A stretch of DNA of 64,000 nucleotides from Pseudomonas sp. MYb118 (GTDB taxonomy: Bacteria > Pseudomonadota > Gammaproteobacteria > Pseudomonadales > Pseudomonadaceae): contig NZ_JBFRXN010000003.1 in NCBI RefSeq assembly GCF_040947875.1, forward strand, positions 620,001-684,000. Reading direction: 5' to 3'. The notes beneath the pieces were generated by a model that had not been told where the DNA came from, did no database searches, and saw nothing but the letters and a program-made list of their open reading frames with translations. This document shows, in pieces, positions 1-8,048 of the stretch (within the stretch, counting starts at the first letter, position 1; every line of letters starts with the position of its first letter). A program made the position numbers and the translations under genes.

Positions 1-10
1 GAGGTGCGCC

Positions 11-337
11 ATGTCGGTTGAACCCTTGTTCCAGGCGTTGAGCCCGGTGGAAAACAGCGTGCGCATCGAATTCGAAGGCGCGTCGCTGGCGGTGCCCGCC
101 GGGGTGTCCCTGGCGGCGGCATTGCTGGCCAGCGGCGTCACCTACACCCGCGAAAGCGCGGTCAACGGCCGGCTCGGTGCACCGTTCTGCATGATGGGCG
201 TGTGCTTCGAGTGCCTGGTGGAGGTTGACGGACAGGCGAACTGCCAGGCCTGCCTGCTGCCTGTGCGGGCCGGCATGCGCGTGCGGCGTCAACGCGGGGC
301 CCGCGCGGTGGGCGATGAGGAGATGACGGATGAATGA
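11..337 (+). CDS. (2Fe-2S)-binding small subunit of an FAD-dependent amino-acid/opine-type dehydrogenase
   Basis: A 108-aa soluble protein with a plant-ferredoxin-like 2Fe-2S fold. The cysteine pattern is visible: C60, C65, C68 and C81 (C-x4-C-x2-C-x12-C). Proteins of this size and pattern are the gamma subunit of three-part D-hydroxyproline dehydrogenase or opine oxidase enzymes, where they carry electrons between flavin subunits. It overlaps the next gene by 8 bases, so the two are very likely co-translated. The expected third, DAO-type FAD subunit is not in the window and may lie just upstream. The ATG is preceded by a GAGGTG ribosome-binding site at the extreme left edge. The substrate cannot be read from the sequence. 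Confidence 0.85.
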   Translation: MSVEPLFQALSPVENSVRIEFEGASLAVPAGVSLAAALLASGVTYTRESAVNGRLGAPFCMMGVCFECLVEVDGQANCQACLLPVRAGMRVRRQRGARAVGDEEMTDE

Positions 338-1730
338 GCAAACGGTCGACCTCGTCGTGATCGGCGCCGGTCCCGCCGGCATGAGCGCGGCGCTCGAGGC
401 TACTCGCCATGGCTTGTCGGTGGTGGTGCTGGACGAGCAGGGCAGCCCGGGCGGGCAGATCTATCGCAACATCCAGCAGGCCGACGTGCGCAGCCGCCAG
501 GTACTGGGCGCGGACTATGCCGCCGGCGCGCCATTGGCTGCACAGTTCATGCAGTGTGGCGCGCGCTATTTGCCGGGTGCTGCGGTGTGGCAGGTGACGC
601 CGCAACGCCAGGTGCATTTTCTGCACGAGGGCCGTGCGCACATCCTCCAGGGGCGGCAGGTGTTGATCGCCACCGGTGCCTTCGAGCGGCCGATGCCGAT
701 TCCGGGCTGGACCCTGCCGGGGGTGATGACCGCCGGTGCCGGGCAGATACTCCTGAAAAACGCTGCACTGGTGCCGCAAGGCCCGCTGGTGCTGGCCGGT
801 TGCGGGCCGTTGTTGTACCTGCTGGCGCTGCAGTACTTGCGCGCCGGCGTCGCCATTGACGCGTTGGTCGATACCAGTGGCCCCGGCGACCTGCTGCGCG
901 CCTGGCGTACCATTCCCGGTGCCTTGCGCGGTTGGCGCGACCTGTTCAAGGGCCTGCAGATGCTCGCCGAGTTGAAACGCGCCGGGATCCGTCATTACCG
1001 CAATGCGCGGAATTTACGCATCGAAGGCCAGGCCCGCGCCAGCGCCCTGAGCTTTGCCACTGGCGGGCGCACGTGGACCGTGCCGGCTGGATTGATCCTG
1101 CTGCACCAGGGCGTGGTGCCCAATACACAGATCAGTTGGTCGCTGAAATTGCAACACGACTGGAACGACCAGCAGTTGTGCTGGATCGCGCGCCGTGACC
1201 ACCAGGGCGAAACCAGCCAGCAGGGGATTTTCATTGCCGGTGACGGCGGAGCCATCGGCGGCGCGCAGGTCGCACGCGTCGAGGGGCGGGTGGTCGGCCT
1301 GGCGATTGCCGCACGGGCGGCAAAACTCGATGCGCAGCAGGCCCGGCGACTCAGCGAACCTTGCCACCGGGCCCTGCGGCGCCTGCGTGCGGCGCGGCCT
1401 TTGATCAATGCCTTGTACCGGCCGCAGCAGCAGAACCGCATCCCTGCTGACGAGGTGATCGTCTGCCGCTGCGAGGAGGTCAGCGCCGGTGCGATTCGCC
1501 AGTTTGTCCAACTGGGGTGCCTGGGACCCAACCAGGCCAAGGCGTTCGGACGCTGCGGCATGGGGCCGTGCCAGGGCCGCCAATGCGGCTTGAGCGTCAC
1601 CGAGATCATCGCCGAACAACGCCAGGTGCCCGCCGCCGAGGTGGGTTACTACCGCATTCGCTCACCGCTCAAACCCATCACCCTTGCCCAACTGTCCACC
1701 GAGACACCTTTGACCCAGGAGCCTGTATGA
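330..1730 (+). CDS. FAD/NAD(P)-binding oxidoreductase with C-terminal BFD-like [2Fe-2S] domain
   Basis: A 466-aa flavoprotein subunit. The N-terminal dinucleotide-binding motif GAGPAG is at residues 12-17, and a second nucleotide-binding region lies in mid-protein (LAGCGPL). Near the C terminus four cysteines (C379, C381, C409, C414) form a BFD-like 2Fe-2S site. This architecture is that of the alpha subunit of D-hydroxyproline dehydrogenase and opine/nopaline oxidases, which pass electrons from an imino-acid substrate onward. It lies between the ferredoxin-like subunit (8-base overlap) and a RidA gene (ATGA overlap), consistent with oxidation of an amino acid to an unstable imine. Substrate assignment is inference only. 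Confidence 0.85.
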   Translation: MNEQTVDLVVIGAGPAGMSAALEATRHGLSVVVLDEQGSPGGQIYRNIQQADVRSRQVLGADYAAGAPLAAQFMQCGARYLPGAAVWQVTPQRQVHFLHEGRAHILQGRQVLIATGAFERPMPIPGWTLPGVMTAGAGQILLKNAALVPQGPLVLAGCGPLLYLLALQYLRAGVAIDALVDTSGPGDLLRAWRTIPGALRGWRDLFKGLQMLAELKRAGIRHYRNARNLRIEGQARASALSFATGGRTWTVPAGLILLHQGVVPNTQISWSLKLQHDWNDQQLCWIARRDHQGETSQQGIFIAGDGGAIGGAQVARVEGRVVGLAIAARAAKLDAQQARRLSEPCHRALRRLRAARPLINALYRPQQQNRIPADEVIVCRCEEVSAGAIRQFVQLGCLGPNQAKAFGRCGMGPCQGRQCGLSVTEIIAEQRQVPAAEVGYYRIRSPLKPITLAQLSTETPLTQEPV

Positions 1731-2080
1731 GCCTTATCCAACGCATCGAAAGCAACCCCCGCCTGAGCCGCAGCGTCGTGCACAACGGCGTGGCCTGGCT
1801 GAGCGGCATCGTCGCCGCCGATTGCAGCCAGGACATCCGCGGCCAGACCCGCCAGGTGCTGCAACGGGTCGACGAACTGCTGGCGCTGTCCGGCAGCGAC
1901 AAGAGCCGCCTGCTCAGCGTGCAGATCTGGATGAAGGACATGAGCGCCGACTTTGCCGGCATGAATGAAACCTGGAGTGCCTGGGTCGACGCCGCACAGA
2001 CCCCGGCCCGTGCCACTGCGCAGGTGGCGTTCGACGACCCGCAGATTCTGTTGGAGCTGATCGTCACCGCCGCCACCTGA
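1727..2080 (+). CDS. RidA family protein (reactive imine/enamine deaminase)
   Basis: A 117-aa protein of the RidA/YjgF family, which hydrolyses reactive 2-aminoacrylate or imine intermediates to keto acids. The family pattern is visible in WLSGIVAAD near the N terminus and in TPARATAQV followed by an ILLELIVTA strand near the C terminus. The length is normal. A longer frame opens at 1517, but the ATG at 1727 overlaps the upstream stop as ATGA and matches the usual family N terminus. Its place behind a flavin dehydrogenase suggests that it clears the imine made by that enzyme. Subgroup cannot be fixed by eye. Confidence 0.85.
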   Translation: MSLIQRIESNPRLSRSVVHNGVAWLSGIVAADCSQDIRGQTRQVLQRVDELLALSGSDKSRLLSVQIWMKDMSADFAGMNETWSAWVDAAQTPARATAQVAFDDPQILLELIVTAAT

Positions 2081-2088
2081 GTGATGCC

Positions 2089-2109
2089 GTCGTACCGGAC
2101 CGGTACGAC
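2089..2109. promoter_or_regulatory. Near-perfect palindrome between ridA-like gene and binding-protein gene
   Basis: Ten-base arms GTCGTACCGG and CCGGTACGAC are separated by a single A. No T-run follows, so it is not a classic intrinsic terminator. It could be a protein-binding site or a partial attenuator between the dehydrogenase genes and the solute-binding protein. A second weaker inverted repeat (GGGCGC ... GCGCCC) lies near 2173-2198, before the next start codon. Confidence 0.4.
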
Positions 2110-2226
2110 GAAGGAGCAGGGCGCCGGTTAGAGCCGCCCACTCCACCTGTTCACATTGCCGCTGCCATAACGGGCGCCTTCCTTCGCGGAGCGCCCGACA
2201 CAAACAACATCGCATCTGGAGCATGT

Positions 2227-3003
2227 ATGAACGTAAAAAACGCTGTGTTTGGTGTCATCTCGCTGCTGGCTCTGGCCGGCAATCTGCACGCGGCCGAGCA
2301 ACCGCTGCGCCTGGGCATCGAGGCGGCTTATCCGCCGTTCGCCTCGAAGACCCCCGATAATCAGATCGTCGGTTTCGATTACGACATCGGCCAGGCACTG
2401 TGCGCCGAGATGAAAATCCAGTGCGAGTGGAAGGAGCAGGAGTTCGACGGCCTGATCCCGGCGCTCAAGGTGAAGAAGGTCGACGCGGTGATCTCGTCGA
2501 TGTCCATGACCCCGGAACGCCTCAAATCGGTGGACTTCAGCAATCGCTACTACCGCATCCCGGCGCGTCTGGTGTTCAAGAAGGGCAGCGGCATCAGCGA
2601 CATTCCGGCTCAGCTCAAAGGCAAGCGCATCGGCGTGCAGCGCGCGACCAACTTCGATCGTTACGTCACCGAGAAATTCGCCCCGGCCGGCGCCGAAATC
2701 GTGCGTTACGGCTCGCAGAACGAAATCTTCCTCGACCTGCTCGGTGGGCGCCTCGACGCGACCATGGCCAGCTCGGTGGTGATCGACGAAAGCCTGCTCA
2801 AGCGTCCGGAAGGGCAGGACTATGAGTTCGTCGGCCCGAACTTCACTGAAGAGCAATTCTTCGGCACGGGTATCGGCATCGCCGTACGCAAGAACGATCC
2901 ACTGGCGGAGCGCTTCAACCAGGCCCTGGCGGCGATTCGGGCCGATGGCACCTACGACACCATCCGCAAGAAGTACTTCGATTTCGACATCTACGGCGAG
3001 TGA
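2227..3003 (+). CDS. Periplasmic substrate-binding protein of a polar amino-acid ABC transporter
   Basis: A 258-aa SBP family 3 protein of the lysine/arginine/ornithine type. It has a Sec signal peptide with likely cleavage after NLHA near residue 23. The mature start (PLRLGIEAAYPPFASK) and the GFDYDIGQAL block are characteristic of this family. It captures an amino acid or opine in the periplasm for import. No permease or ATPase is adjacent, so it either works with a transporter encoded elsewhere or is the last gene of an operon beginning left of the window. The ATG is preceded by TGGAGC. A strong intrinsic terminator follows directly. Confidence 0.9.
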   Translation: MNVKNAVFGVISLLALAGNLHAAEQPLRLGIEAAYPPFASKTPDNQIVGFDYDIGQALCAEMKIQCEWKEQEFDGLIPALKVKKVDAVISSMSMTPERLKSVDFSNRYYRIPARLVFKKGSGISDIPAQLKGKRIGVQRATNFDRYVTEKFAPAGAEIVRYGSQNEIFLDLLGGRLDATMASSVVIDESLLKRPEGQDYEFVGPNFTEEQFFGTGIGIAVRKNDPLAERFNQALAAIRADGTYDTIRKKYFDFDIYGE

Positions 3004-3017
3004 GTCATCGCGTTTCA

Positions 3018-3052
3018 ACGGCACGCCTGTGTGCTCGGGCGTGCCGTTTTTA
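3018..3052 (+). terminator. Intrinsic terminator after the solute-binding protein
   Basis: The stem CGGCACGCC (3019-3027) pairs with GGCGTGCCG (3038-3046) and is followed by TTTTTAT. It lies 15 bases after the stop codon of the binding protein and ends the operon that enters the window from the left. Confidence 0.85.
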
Positions 3053-3067
3053 TTGGGGGGAGATGAA

Positions 3068-3496
3068 ATGCAAACCAAGGCTTTTTTGAGTGAATACGAG
3101 GTTTCACGACTGCTGGCCGCTGCCAGCGAGTTGGCCAGGGAACGCAACTGGGCCGTGGCGATTGCCGTGGTCGATGACGGCGGGCATCCCTTGGGCCTGC
3201 TGCGCCTGGACGGTGCGGCGCCCATCGCCGGCTACATCGCCACTGAAAAGGCCCGTACCGCGGCGCTGGGACGGCGTGACAGCAAGGCTTACGAAGACAT
3301 GATCAACGGCGGACGCCAGGCGTTTCTCAGTGCCCCGAATTTGCAAGGCATGCTCGAAGGCGGGGTAGCGATCTGGCACGAGAGTCATTGCCTCGGGGCG
3401 ATTGGCGTCTCGGGGGTGAAGGCGGAGCAGGACTCCGAGCTGGCGCAGCTGGCGGTCTGTAGGAGCGAGCTTGCTCGCGATGCTCTCCAACGATAA
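3068..3496 (+). CDS. GlcG/HbpS-type heme-binding family protein with a REP-derived C-terminus
   Basis: A 142-aa protein of the GlcG/HbpS (DUF336) family, recognised by the AIAVVDDGGHPLGLLRLDGA segment and the GGVAIWHES...GAIGVSG segment. Members bind heme or cobalamin-like ligands, or sit in glycolate and aromatic-acid operons without a defined activity. ATG 3068 follows a G-rich ribosome-binding site (GGGGGGAGATGA). The last 12 codons are not family sequence: from about 3458 they are read from a REP element, giving CRSELARDALQR before TAA at 3494. The original C terminus has apparently been replaced or extended by insertion of the repeat. Function in this locus is unknown. Confidence 0.75.
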   Translation: MQTKAFLSEYEVSRLLAAASELARERNWAVAIAVVDDGGHPLGLLRLDGAAPIAGYIATEKARTAALGRRDSKAYEDMINGGRQAFLSAPNLQGMLEGGVAIWHESHCLGAIGVSGVKAEQDSELAQLAVCRSELARDALQR

Positions 3497-3558
3497 CGCC
3501 CAACACCTGACACCCCACGGCGGTCTTGAACCTATCGCGAGCAGGCTCGCTCCCACAG
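3458..3558. repeat. REP doublet (REPIN) overlapping the 3' end of the GlcG-like gene
   Basis: Two inverted REP palindromes (GGAGCGAGCTTGCTCGCGAT and its complement form near 3531-3558) bound an approximately 100-base unit. The left REP is translated as the C terminus of the gene that starts at 3068. Confidence 0.85.
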
Positions 3559-3602
3559 TGGTTTGGTGGTGTACACCTATTGTGTGATCACCCCATCCCT
3601 CC

Positions 3603-3690
3603 TGTAGGAGCGAGCTTGCTCGCGATTACGTGGGCCGCCTGAACGCCCGCGGTGCCTGGGCCACCATCGCGAGCAAGCTCGCTCCTACAG
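3603..3690. repeat. REP doublet (REPIN) overlapping the MFS gene stop
   Basis: Inverted REP pair between convergent genes. Its right outer end (CTCCTACAG at 3682-3690) supplies, on the minus strand, the TAG stop codon of the MFS transporter gene. Confidence 0.85.
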
Positions 3691-5172
3691 GTTTGAGGGT
3701 GGATCTTCTGCCTGTGACAGCGGCCGGGCCACCAGCTCAAGCGGCTGCCGTTCCGCGGCTACGCCCCAAATGGCTTGCACTGTCCCGGCAATCACCATCA
3801 GCGCCGCCCCCAGCAAATAGCCATAAAACACATTCAGCCGCGAACCGGTTTCGATCAGCGCACCGAACAACGTCGGGCCGATCAAACCGCCCAGCCCGGT
3901 GCCAAACGCATAAAACACGGCGATGGCCAGCGCACGGATCTCCAGCGGGAAGGTCTCTGCCACGGTCAGATACGCCGAGCTGGCCGCCGCCGAGGCGAAG
4001 AAGAAAATCACCATCCAGGCGACGGTCTGTTGAGTGACGTCGATCAGCTGTTGCTCGAACAGATACCCACTGACGCCCAACAGCACCCCGGACAGCAGAT
4101 ACGTCGAGCTGATCATGATGCGCCGCCCAACCACGTCGAACAGCCGCCCCAGCAACAGCGGCCCACAGGAATTGCCCAGGGCAAACGGCAACACATACCA
4201 GCCCACCTGCGCCGCCGGCACGCCGTAGAAGTCGGTGAGCACCAGCGCATAGGTAAAGAAAATCGCGTTGTAGAAAAATGCCTGGGCGGTCAGCAAAGTC
4301 AGCCCCACCAGCGCCCGGCGCCGGTGCTCCACGAACAGGCTGTGAAACACCTCGCGCAACGGCGTGTGATCCCGCGCACGCAGGCGCAAGGGCGGAGCTT
4401 GCAACGGCGGCACCTCGATCCCGCGTTCGCGATAATGACGCTCGATATCGGCGACGATGCGCTCTGCCTCTTCCGGCCGATTATGGATCATCAACCAGCG
4501 CGGGCTTTCCGGAACCCACAGACGCATCAGCATGATCAACAGCCCGAGCACCGCGCCAATGCCGAAACACAAGCGCCAGCCCAACTCGCCGCCAGCCACC
4601 GTCGGGTCGAGCAGGATCACCGCACCCACCGCCCCCAAAGCAGCACCGAGCCAGAACGTGCCGTTGATGGTCAGGTCGACCCAGCCACGATAACGCGCCG
4701 GAGTGAACTCCTGGATGGTCGAATTGATCGCCGTGTATTCGCCACCAATCCCGGCCCCGGTAAGAAAACGAAACAGCAGGAAACTGGCGAAATTCCAGGA
4801 AAACGCCGTGGCCGCCGTCGCGCCGATGTACAGGAACAGCGTGATGAAGAACAACTTGCGCCGCCCCAGGCGGTCGGTCAGCCAGCCAAAGAACAGCGCG
4901 CCCAGCACCGCGCCGGCAATATAAGTGGCGCCCGCCAGGCCGATGTCGGTATTGCTCATGGCCAATACCGGACTGTCCTTGAGCGCGCCGGACACCGAAC
5001 CCGCCAGCGTGACCTCCAGGCCATCGAGCAGCCAGGTAATGCCCAGCGCCATGACCAGCAGGGTGTGAAAACGCGTCCAGGGCAGGCGGTCCAGGCGGGC
5101 GGGGATGTCGGTGCTGTACAAATGCTCCTGCGCCGGGGCGTTGGCTGGCGGGGGCAGGGCTTGGGTGGTCAT
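3685..5172 (-). CDS. MFS transporter (sugar/aromatic-acid:H+ symporter type)
   Basis: A 495-aa, 12-helix major facilitator protein of the inner membrane. Family marks are visible: DGLEVTLAG in helix 1, GWLTDRLGRRKLF in the loop between helices 2 and 3 (motif A), and VPESPRWLM at the end of helix 6. The frame is open up to 5331, but the ATG at 5172 gives the normal short cytoplasmic N terminus. A divergently facing quinone oxidoreductase and an upstream LysR gene on the same strand suggest LysR-controlled uptake of a small organic acid. The stop codon TAG lies inside a REP element. Substrate unknown. Confidence 0.88.
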   Translation of the reverse strand: MTTQALPPPANAPAQEHLYSTDIPARLDRLPWTRFHTLLVMALGITWLLDGLEVTLAGSVSGALKDSPVLAMSNTDIGLAGATYIAGAVLGALFFGWLTDRLGRRKLFFITLFLYIGATAATAFSWNFASFLLFRFLTGAGIGGEYTAINSTIQEFTPARYRGWVDLTINGTFWLGAALGAVGAVILLDPTVAGGELGWRLCFGIGAVLGLLIMLMRLWVPESPRWLMIHNRPEEAERIVADIERHYRERGIEVPPLQAPPLRLRARDHTPLREVFHSLFVEHRRRALVGLTLLTAQAFFYNAIFFTYALVLTDFYGVPAAQVGWYVLPFALGNSCGPLLLGRLFDVVGRRIMISSTYLLSGVLLGVSGYLFEQQLIDVTQQTVAWMVIFFFASAAASSAYLTVAETFPLEIRALAIAVFYAFGTGLGGLIGPTLFGALIETGSRLNVFYGYLLGAALMVIAGTVQAIWGVAAERQPLELVARPLSQAEDPPSNL

Positions 5173-5263
5173 GGCCGTACCGGTTCGCTGACGGGTTTGC
5201 TTAGCAAAGGAGCCTGGCAGCGACCGGAGAGTTCCAAAAAACGCGGGGGTCTGGTGACTGTGC

Positions 5264-6178
5264 TCAGAGGCTGTCGGGATCCCCAAAGAACATCTGAATC
5301 CGAGACCGCAACCATCTCTCCCCCGGATCATTATCCTGCGACCCCCGCCAAGCCATGTGCAACTCGAAACTACGCGTCGGCAACGGCGGATCTTCAGCCC
5401 GCAACCCGCCCGCTGCCGTCAGTGCTTCCGCCGTGTAATCCGGTACGGTGGCAACAATGTCAGTGCCGGTCAGCAGCGTGCCCAAACCATTGAACTGCGG
5501 CACGGCCAGTACCACGTGGCGTTTACGATCGAGTTTTTCCAGTTCTTCGTCGATGAAGCCGCTGAGGTCGCCGGCGAAGGACACCAGCGCATGCGGGCGG
5601 GCGCAGAAGTCGTCCAGGCTCAGGGAGCCCGGCACGCTGTCGGCGCGCAGCAGTTTGGGCATGCTGCGGCGCAGTACTTTGCGCTTGGCGTTGGCCGGCA
5701 GGTCGGTGGTATAGCTGACGCCGATGGAAATCTCGCCGGAAGCCAGCAGGCTTGGCATGAGGATGTAATTGACGCGACGGATCACCAGCACGATGCCGGG
5801 CGATTCGGCGCGCAGGCGCTTGAGCAGCATTGGCAGCAGGGCGAATTCGACGTCGTCCGAAAGGCCGATGCGGAATACCGCGGTGCTGGTGGCCGGGTCG
5901 AATTCCGCCGCGCGGCTGACCGCCGTGGAAATCGAGTCCAGGGCGGGCGAGAGCAGGGCGAAGATTTCCACCGCCCGGGCCGAGGGTTCCATGCTGCGGC
6001 CGGTGCGCACGAACAACGGGTCGTCGAACAGCCCGCGCAGGCGCGAAAGCGCCGCGCTGATGGCCGGCTGGCCGAGGAACAGCTTCTCCGCGGCGCGGGT
6101 CACGCTGCGTTCGTGCATCAGTGTTTCGAAAACGATTAACAGGTTCAGGTCGACACGACGCAGGTCATTACGATTCAT
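5264..6178 (-). CDS. LysR-family transcriptional regulator
   Basis: A 304-aa LysR protein of the NodD/LeuO-like subgroup, recognisable by its N terminus LRRVDLNLLIVFETLM and by the helix-turn-helix with SVTRAAEKLFLGQPAISAALSRLR at residues about 25-48. The ligand-binding domain fills the rest. The start at 6178 was preferred to the in-frame upstream codon at 6241, because family members begin just before the LRRVDLNLL segment. It lies 91 bases upstream of the MFS gene on the same strand and divergent from the oxidoreductase at 6448, so it probably controls both. Confidence 0.9.
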   Translation of the reverse strand: MNRNDLRRVDLNLLIVFETLMHERSVTRAAEKLFLGQPAISAALSRLRGLFDDPLFVRTGRSMEPSARAVEIFALLSPALDSISTAVSRAAEFDPATSTAVFRIGLSDDVEFALLPMLLKRLRAESPGIVLVIRRVNYILMPSLLASGEISIGVSYTTDLPANAKRKVLRRSMPKLLRADSVPGSLSLDDFCARPHALVSFAGDLSGFIDEELEKLDRKRHVVLAVPQFNGLGTLLTGTDIVATVPDYTAEALTAAGGLRAEDPPLPTRSFELHMAWRGSQDNDPGERWLRSRIQMFFGDPDSL

Positions 6179-6447
6179 CTGGAGTCCTGGCAGAGTCATC
6201 AAGCTTGACGAGAGCGGCCATATGAGAACAATGGCCGGCATGAATATTACGGGGAAAGGCTGCTACTCTGCACCGAGTAATTGAGTTTTCCTGCGAAGGT
6301 TGTGTCTATTTCTTACGACATTTGACGAAGTCGCCGCTGCTGCGGAATTAATGACAGGCATGTCGACTATTAATAGCCACTGATGGTCTTGGGCACAAAG
6401 CCCGGATAGAGTTCAGGGCATTAGAGGTTCATTTGGCGAGGTTTGCG
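6179..6447. promoter_or_regulatory. Divergent promoter region between LysR gene and oxidoreductase
   Basis: About 270 bases of lower GC than the flanking genes separate two divergent starts. Such a spacer next to a LysR gene normally holds the LysR binding site and both promoters. I could not pick out a convincing paired half-site by eye. Confidence 0.45.
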
Positions 6448-7470
6448 ATGTCCCGCACGATCCGTTTTCACAAGTTTGGTCCAGCCGAGGTGCTCAAATG
6501 CGAAGAGCATGTGGCGGCTCTCCCTGCACCGGGCGAAGTGCAGGTGCGCGTCGAGGCGATCGGCATCAGCTGGTATGACATTCTCTGGCGTCAGAACCTG
6601 GCGTCGTCCCATGCACGTCTGCCTTCGGGCCTTGGCCATGAGATGGCTGGCGTGGTGACGGCGGTCGGCGAGGGCGTCGATGACCTGGCGGTCGGCGACA
6701 AGGTTGCCAGCTTCCCGGCCGAAAGCCCGAACGACTACCCGGTCTATGGCGAAGAAATCGTGCTGCCGCGTACGGCAGTCACCCGCTACCCGGACGTGCT
6801 CAGCCCGATCGAGGCGGCGGTGCACTACACGCCGTTGCTGGTCGCCTACTTTGCCTACACCGACCTGGCACGGGTCAAGCCCGGGCAATTTGCCCTGGTG
6901 ACCGACGCCAGTCACTGTGCCGGTCCATCTTTCGTGCAACTGGGCAAGGCCCTGGGCATTCGGGTGATCGCGGCCACCAAGACGGCGGAAGAGCGTGAAT
7001 ACCTGCTGTCCCTCGGTGCGGAAAAGGTTATCGTCACCGAAGAACAGGATCTGCTCATGCAGATCAACAAGATCACTGACAATCGCGGCGTAGACGTGGT
7101 ATTCGACGGTCTTGGTGGCCCGCAGATGTCGATGCTGGGCGATGTCCTGGCACCGCGCGGCAGCCTGGTGCTGTATGGCCTGCAAGGCGGTAACCAGACG
7201 CCATTCCCGGCCTGCGCGGCGTTCCAGAAGAACATTCAGTTCTTCGTGCACTGCATCGGTAACTTCACCGGCAAGCCGGAACTGGGCATCATCCAGGATC
7301 AGGTCGCCTTGCAACGGGCATTGCGCGATATCAACCAGTTGACCGCCGATCGCGTGCTGGTGCCGCTCAAGACTCGGGTCTTCCCGTTCTCCGAGTTCGT
7401 CGAGGCCCACCGCTACATGGACGAATGCCCATGCCGCGAGCGGGTAGCGCTGCAAGTCGAACCGACTTAA
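6448..7470 (+). CDS. Zinc-independent medium-chain dehydrogenase/quinone oxidoreductase
   Basis: A 340-aa MDR-superfamily protein. The GroES-like N-terminal domain contains GHEMAGVVTAVGEGVDDLAVGDKV, and the NAD(P)-binding domain follows from about residue 150. The structural zinc cysteine cluster of classical alcohol dehydrogenases is absent, which points to the quinone oxidoreductase branch. The glycine motif is degenerate (TDASHCAGPSFVQLGKALG instead of a clear GxGxxG). ATG 6448 was chosen over TTG 6433. A strong terminator follows 18 bases after the stop. Likely controlled by the divergent LysR regulator. Confidence 0.85.
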   Translation: MSRTIRFHKFGPAEVLKCEEHVAALPAPGEVQVRVEAIGISWYDILWRQNLASSHARLPSGLGHEMAGVVTAVGEGVDDLAVGDKVASFPAESPNDYPVYGEEIVLPRTAVTRYPDVLSPIEAAVHYTPLLVAYFAYTDLARVKPGQFALVTDASHCAGPSFVQLGKALGIRVIAATKTAEEREYLLSLGAEKVIVTEEQDLLMQINKITDNRGVDVVFDGLGGPQMSMLGDVLAPRGSLVLYGLQGGNQTPFPACAAFQKNIQFFVHCIGNFTGKPELGIIQDQVALQRALRDINQLTADRVLVPLKTRVFPFSEFVEAHRYMDECPCRERVALQVEPT

Positions 7471-7488
7471 CGGCCCTGAATGAAAAAG

Positions 7489-7514
7489 TCCCGTGCCCGC
7501 ACGGGATTTTTTTT
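7489..7514 (+). terminator. Intrinsic terminator after the oxidoreductase
   Basis: The GC-rich hairpin TCCCGTGC...GCACGGGA (7489-7506) is followed directly by eight Ts. Confidence 0.9.
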
Positions 7515-7532
7515 GCCTGTGGCTTCCCGCCC

Positions 7533-7563
7533 GATCGTTCCCACGCAGGGCATGAGAACGATC
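7533..7563. repeat. Degenerate inverted repeat of the GATCGTTCCCACGC class
   Basis: Arms GATCGTTC (7533-7540) and GAACGATC (7556-7563) are perfect. The sequence resembles a decayed copy of a palindromic repeat that is common in fluorescent pseudomonads and distinct from the REPs elsewhere in this window. Identification is from memory of the consensus. Confidence 0.5.
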
Positions 7564-7673
7564 ACCCATAACCTTTTCAGCAACTGAACTGGTTTTTGCC
7601 CTTGATCTGTATCTTCTAATCGTCTTTCCAGTCCTGATAATTGAATGATTACTTTCATCTCAAGGAAAGAGTC

Positions 7674-7922
7674 ATGTCTGGGTATCGGATTGATACTTCT
7701 AATCGCACTTCTTTAATACATTTCCGACAAAGCGTTGATCGTTGCGCAGTTGCCAAAATAATCTGCGCGACTTCTTTCCTTATTTCCTGTGCTAAATGTC
7801 TGTGGGTTGTTGTAAGACGTTTCCTAGGATATCTCGCAAAGTCTTGGGGCCGCTCTATCGCGGGCCATTCCGGTCTGTCAGACGTTGCTGTAAGCCGCAT
7901 CCGGTCCCGGCACCCAACGTAA
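7674..7922 (+). CDS. Possible small protein in a low-GC gap (doubtful)
   Basis: An 82-codon open frame begins at an ATG with a good ribosome-binding site (AAGGAAAGAGTC just upstream). It would encode a basic, cysteine-containing peptide with a hydrophobic stretch near residues 25-45 (IICATSFLISCAKCLWVVV), possibly one membrane segment. I recognise no family. Base composition is clearly more AT-rich than the neighbours over the first two thirds, and a similar-length frame is open on the other strand, so it may not be a gene. The rest of the 7515-8048 gap contains nothing I can name. Confidence 0.25.
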   Translation: MSGYRIDTSNRTSLIHFRQSVDRCAVAKIICATSFLISCAKCLWVVVRRFLGYLAKSWGRSIAGHSGLSDVAVSRIRSRHPT

Positions 7923-8048
7923 TCCCTCATGGCTAAGGTGTTAGCATTTGAGTGACTTGCGGTACTTCATTGGTGGCAGACGACCTGTTTGCGCGCCGCT
8001 TTTTGTTGTTTGTGCATTACTGAACTTACGAGCATCAGGTAAATAAAG

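Noticed and set aside
3775..5493. 572-codon plus-strand frame
   Set aside because: Antisense to the MFS gene, whose membrane helices and family motifs are clear. High GC at third positions creates such frames.
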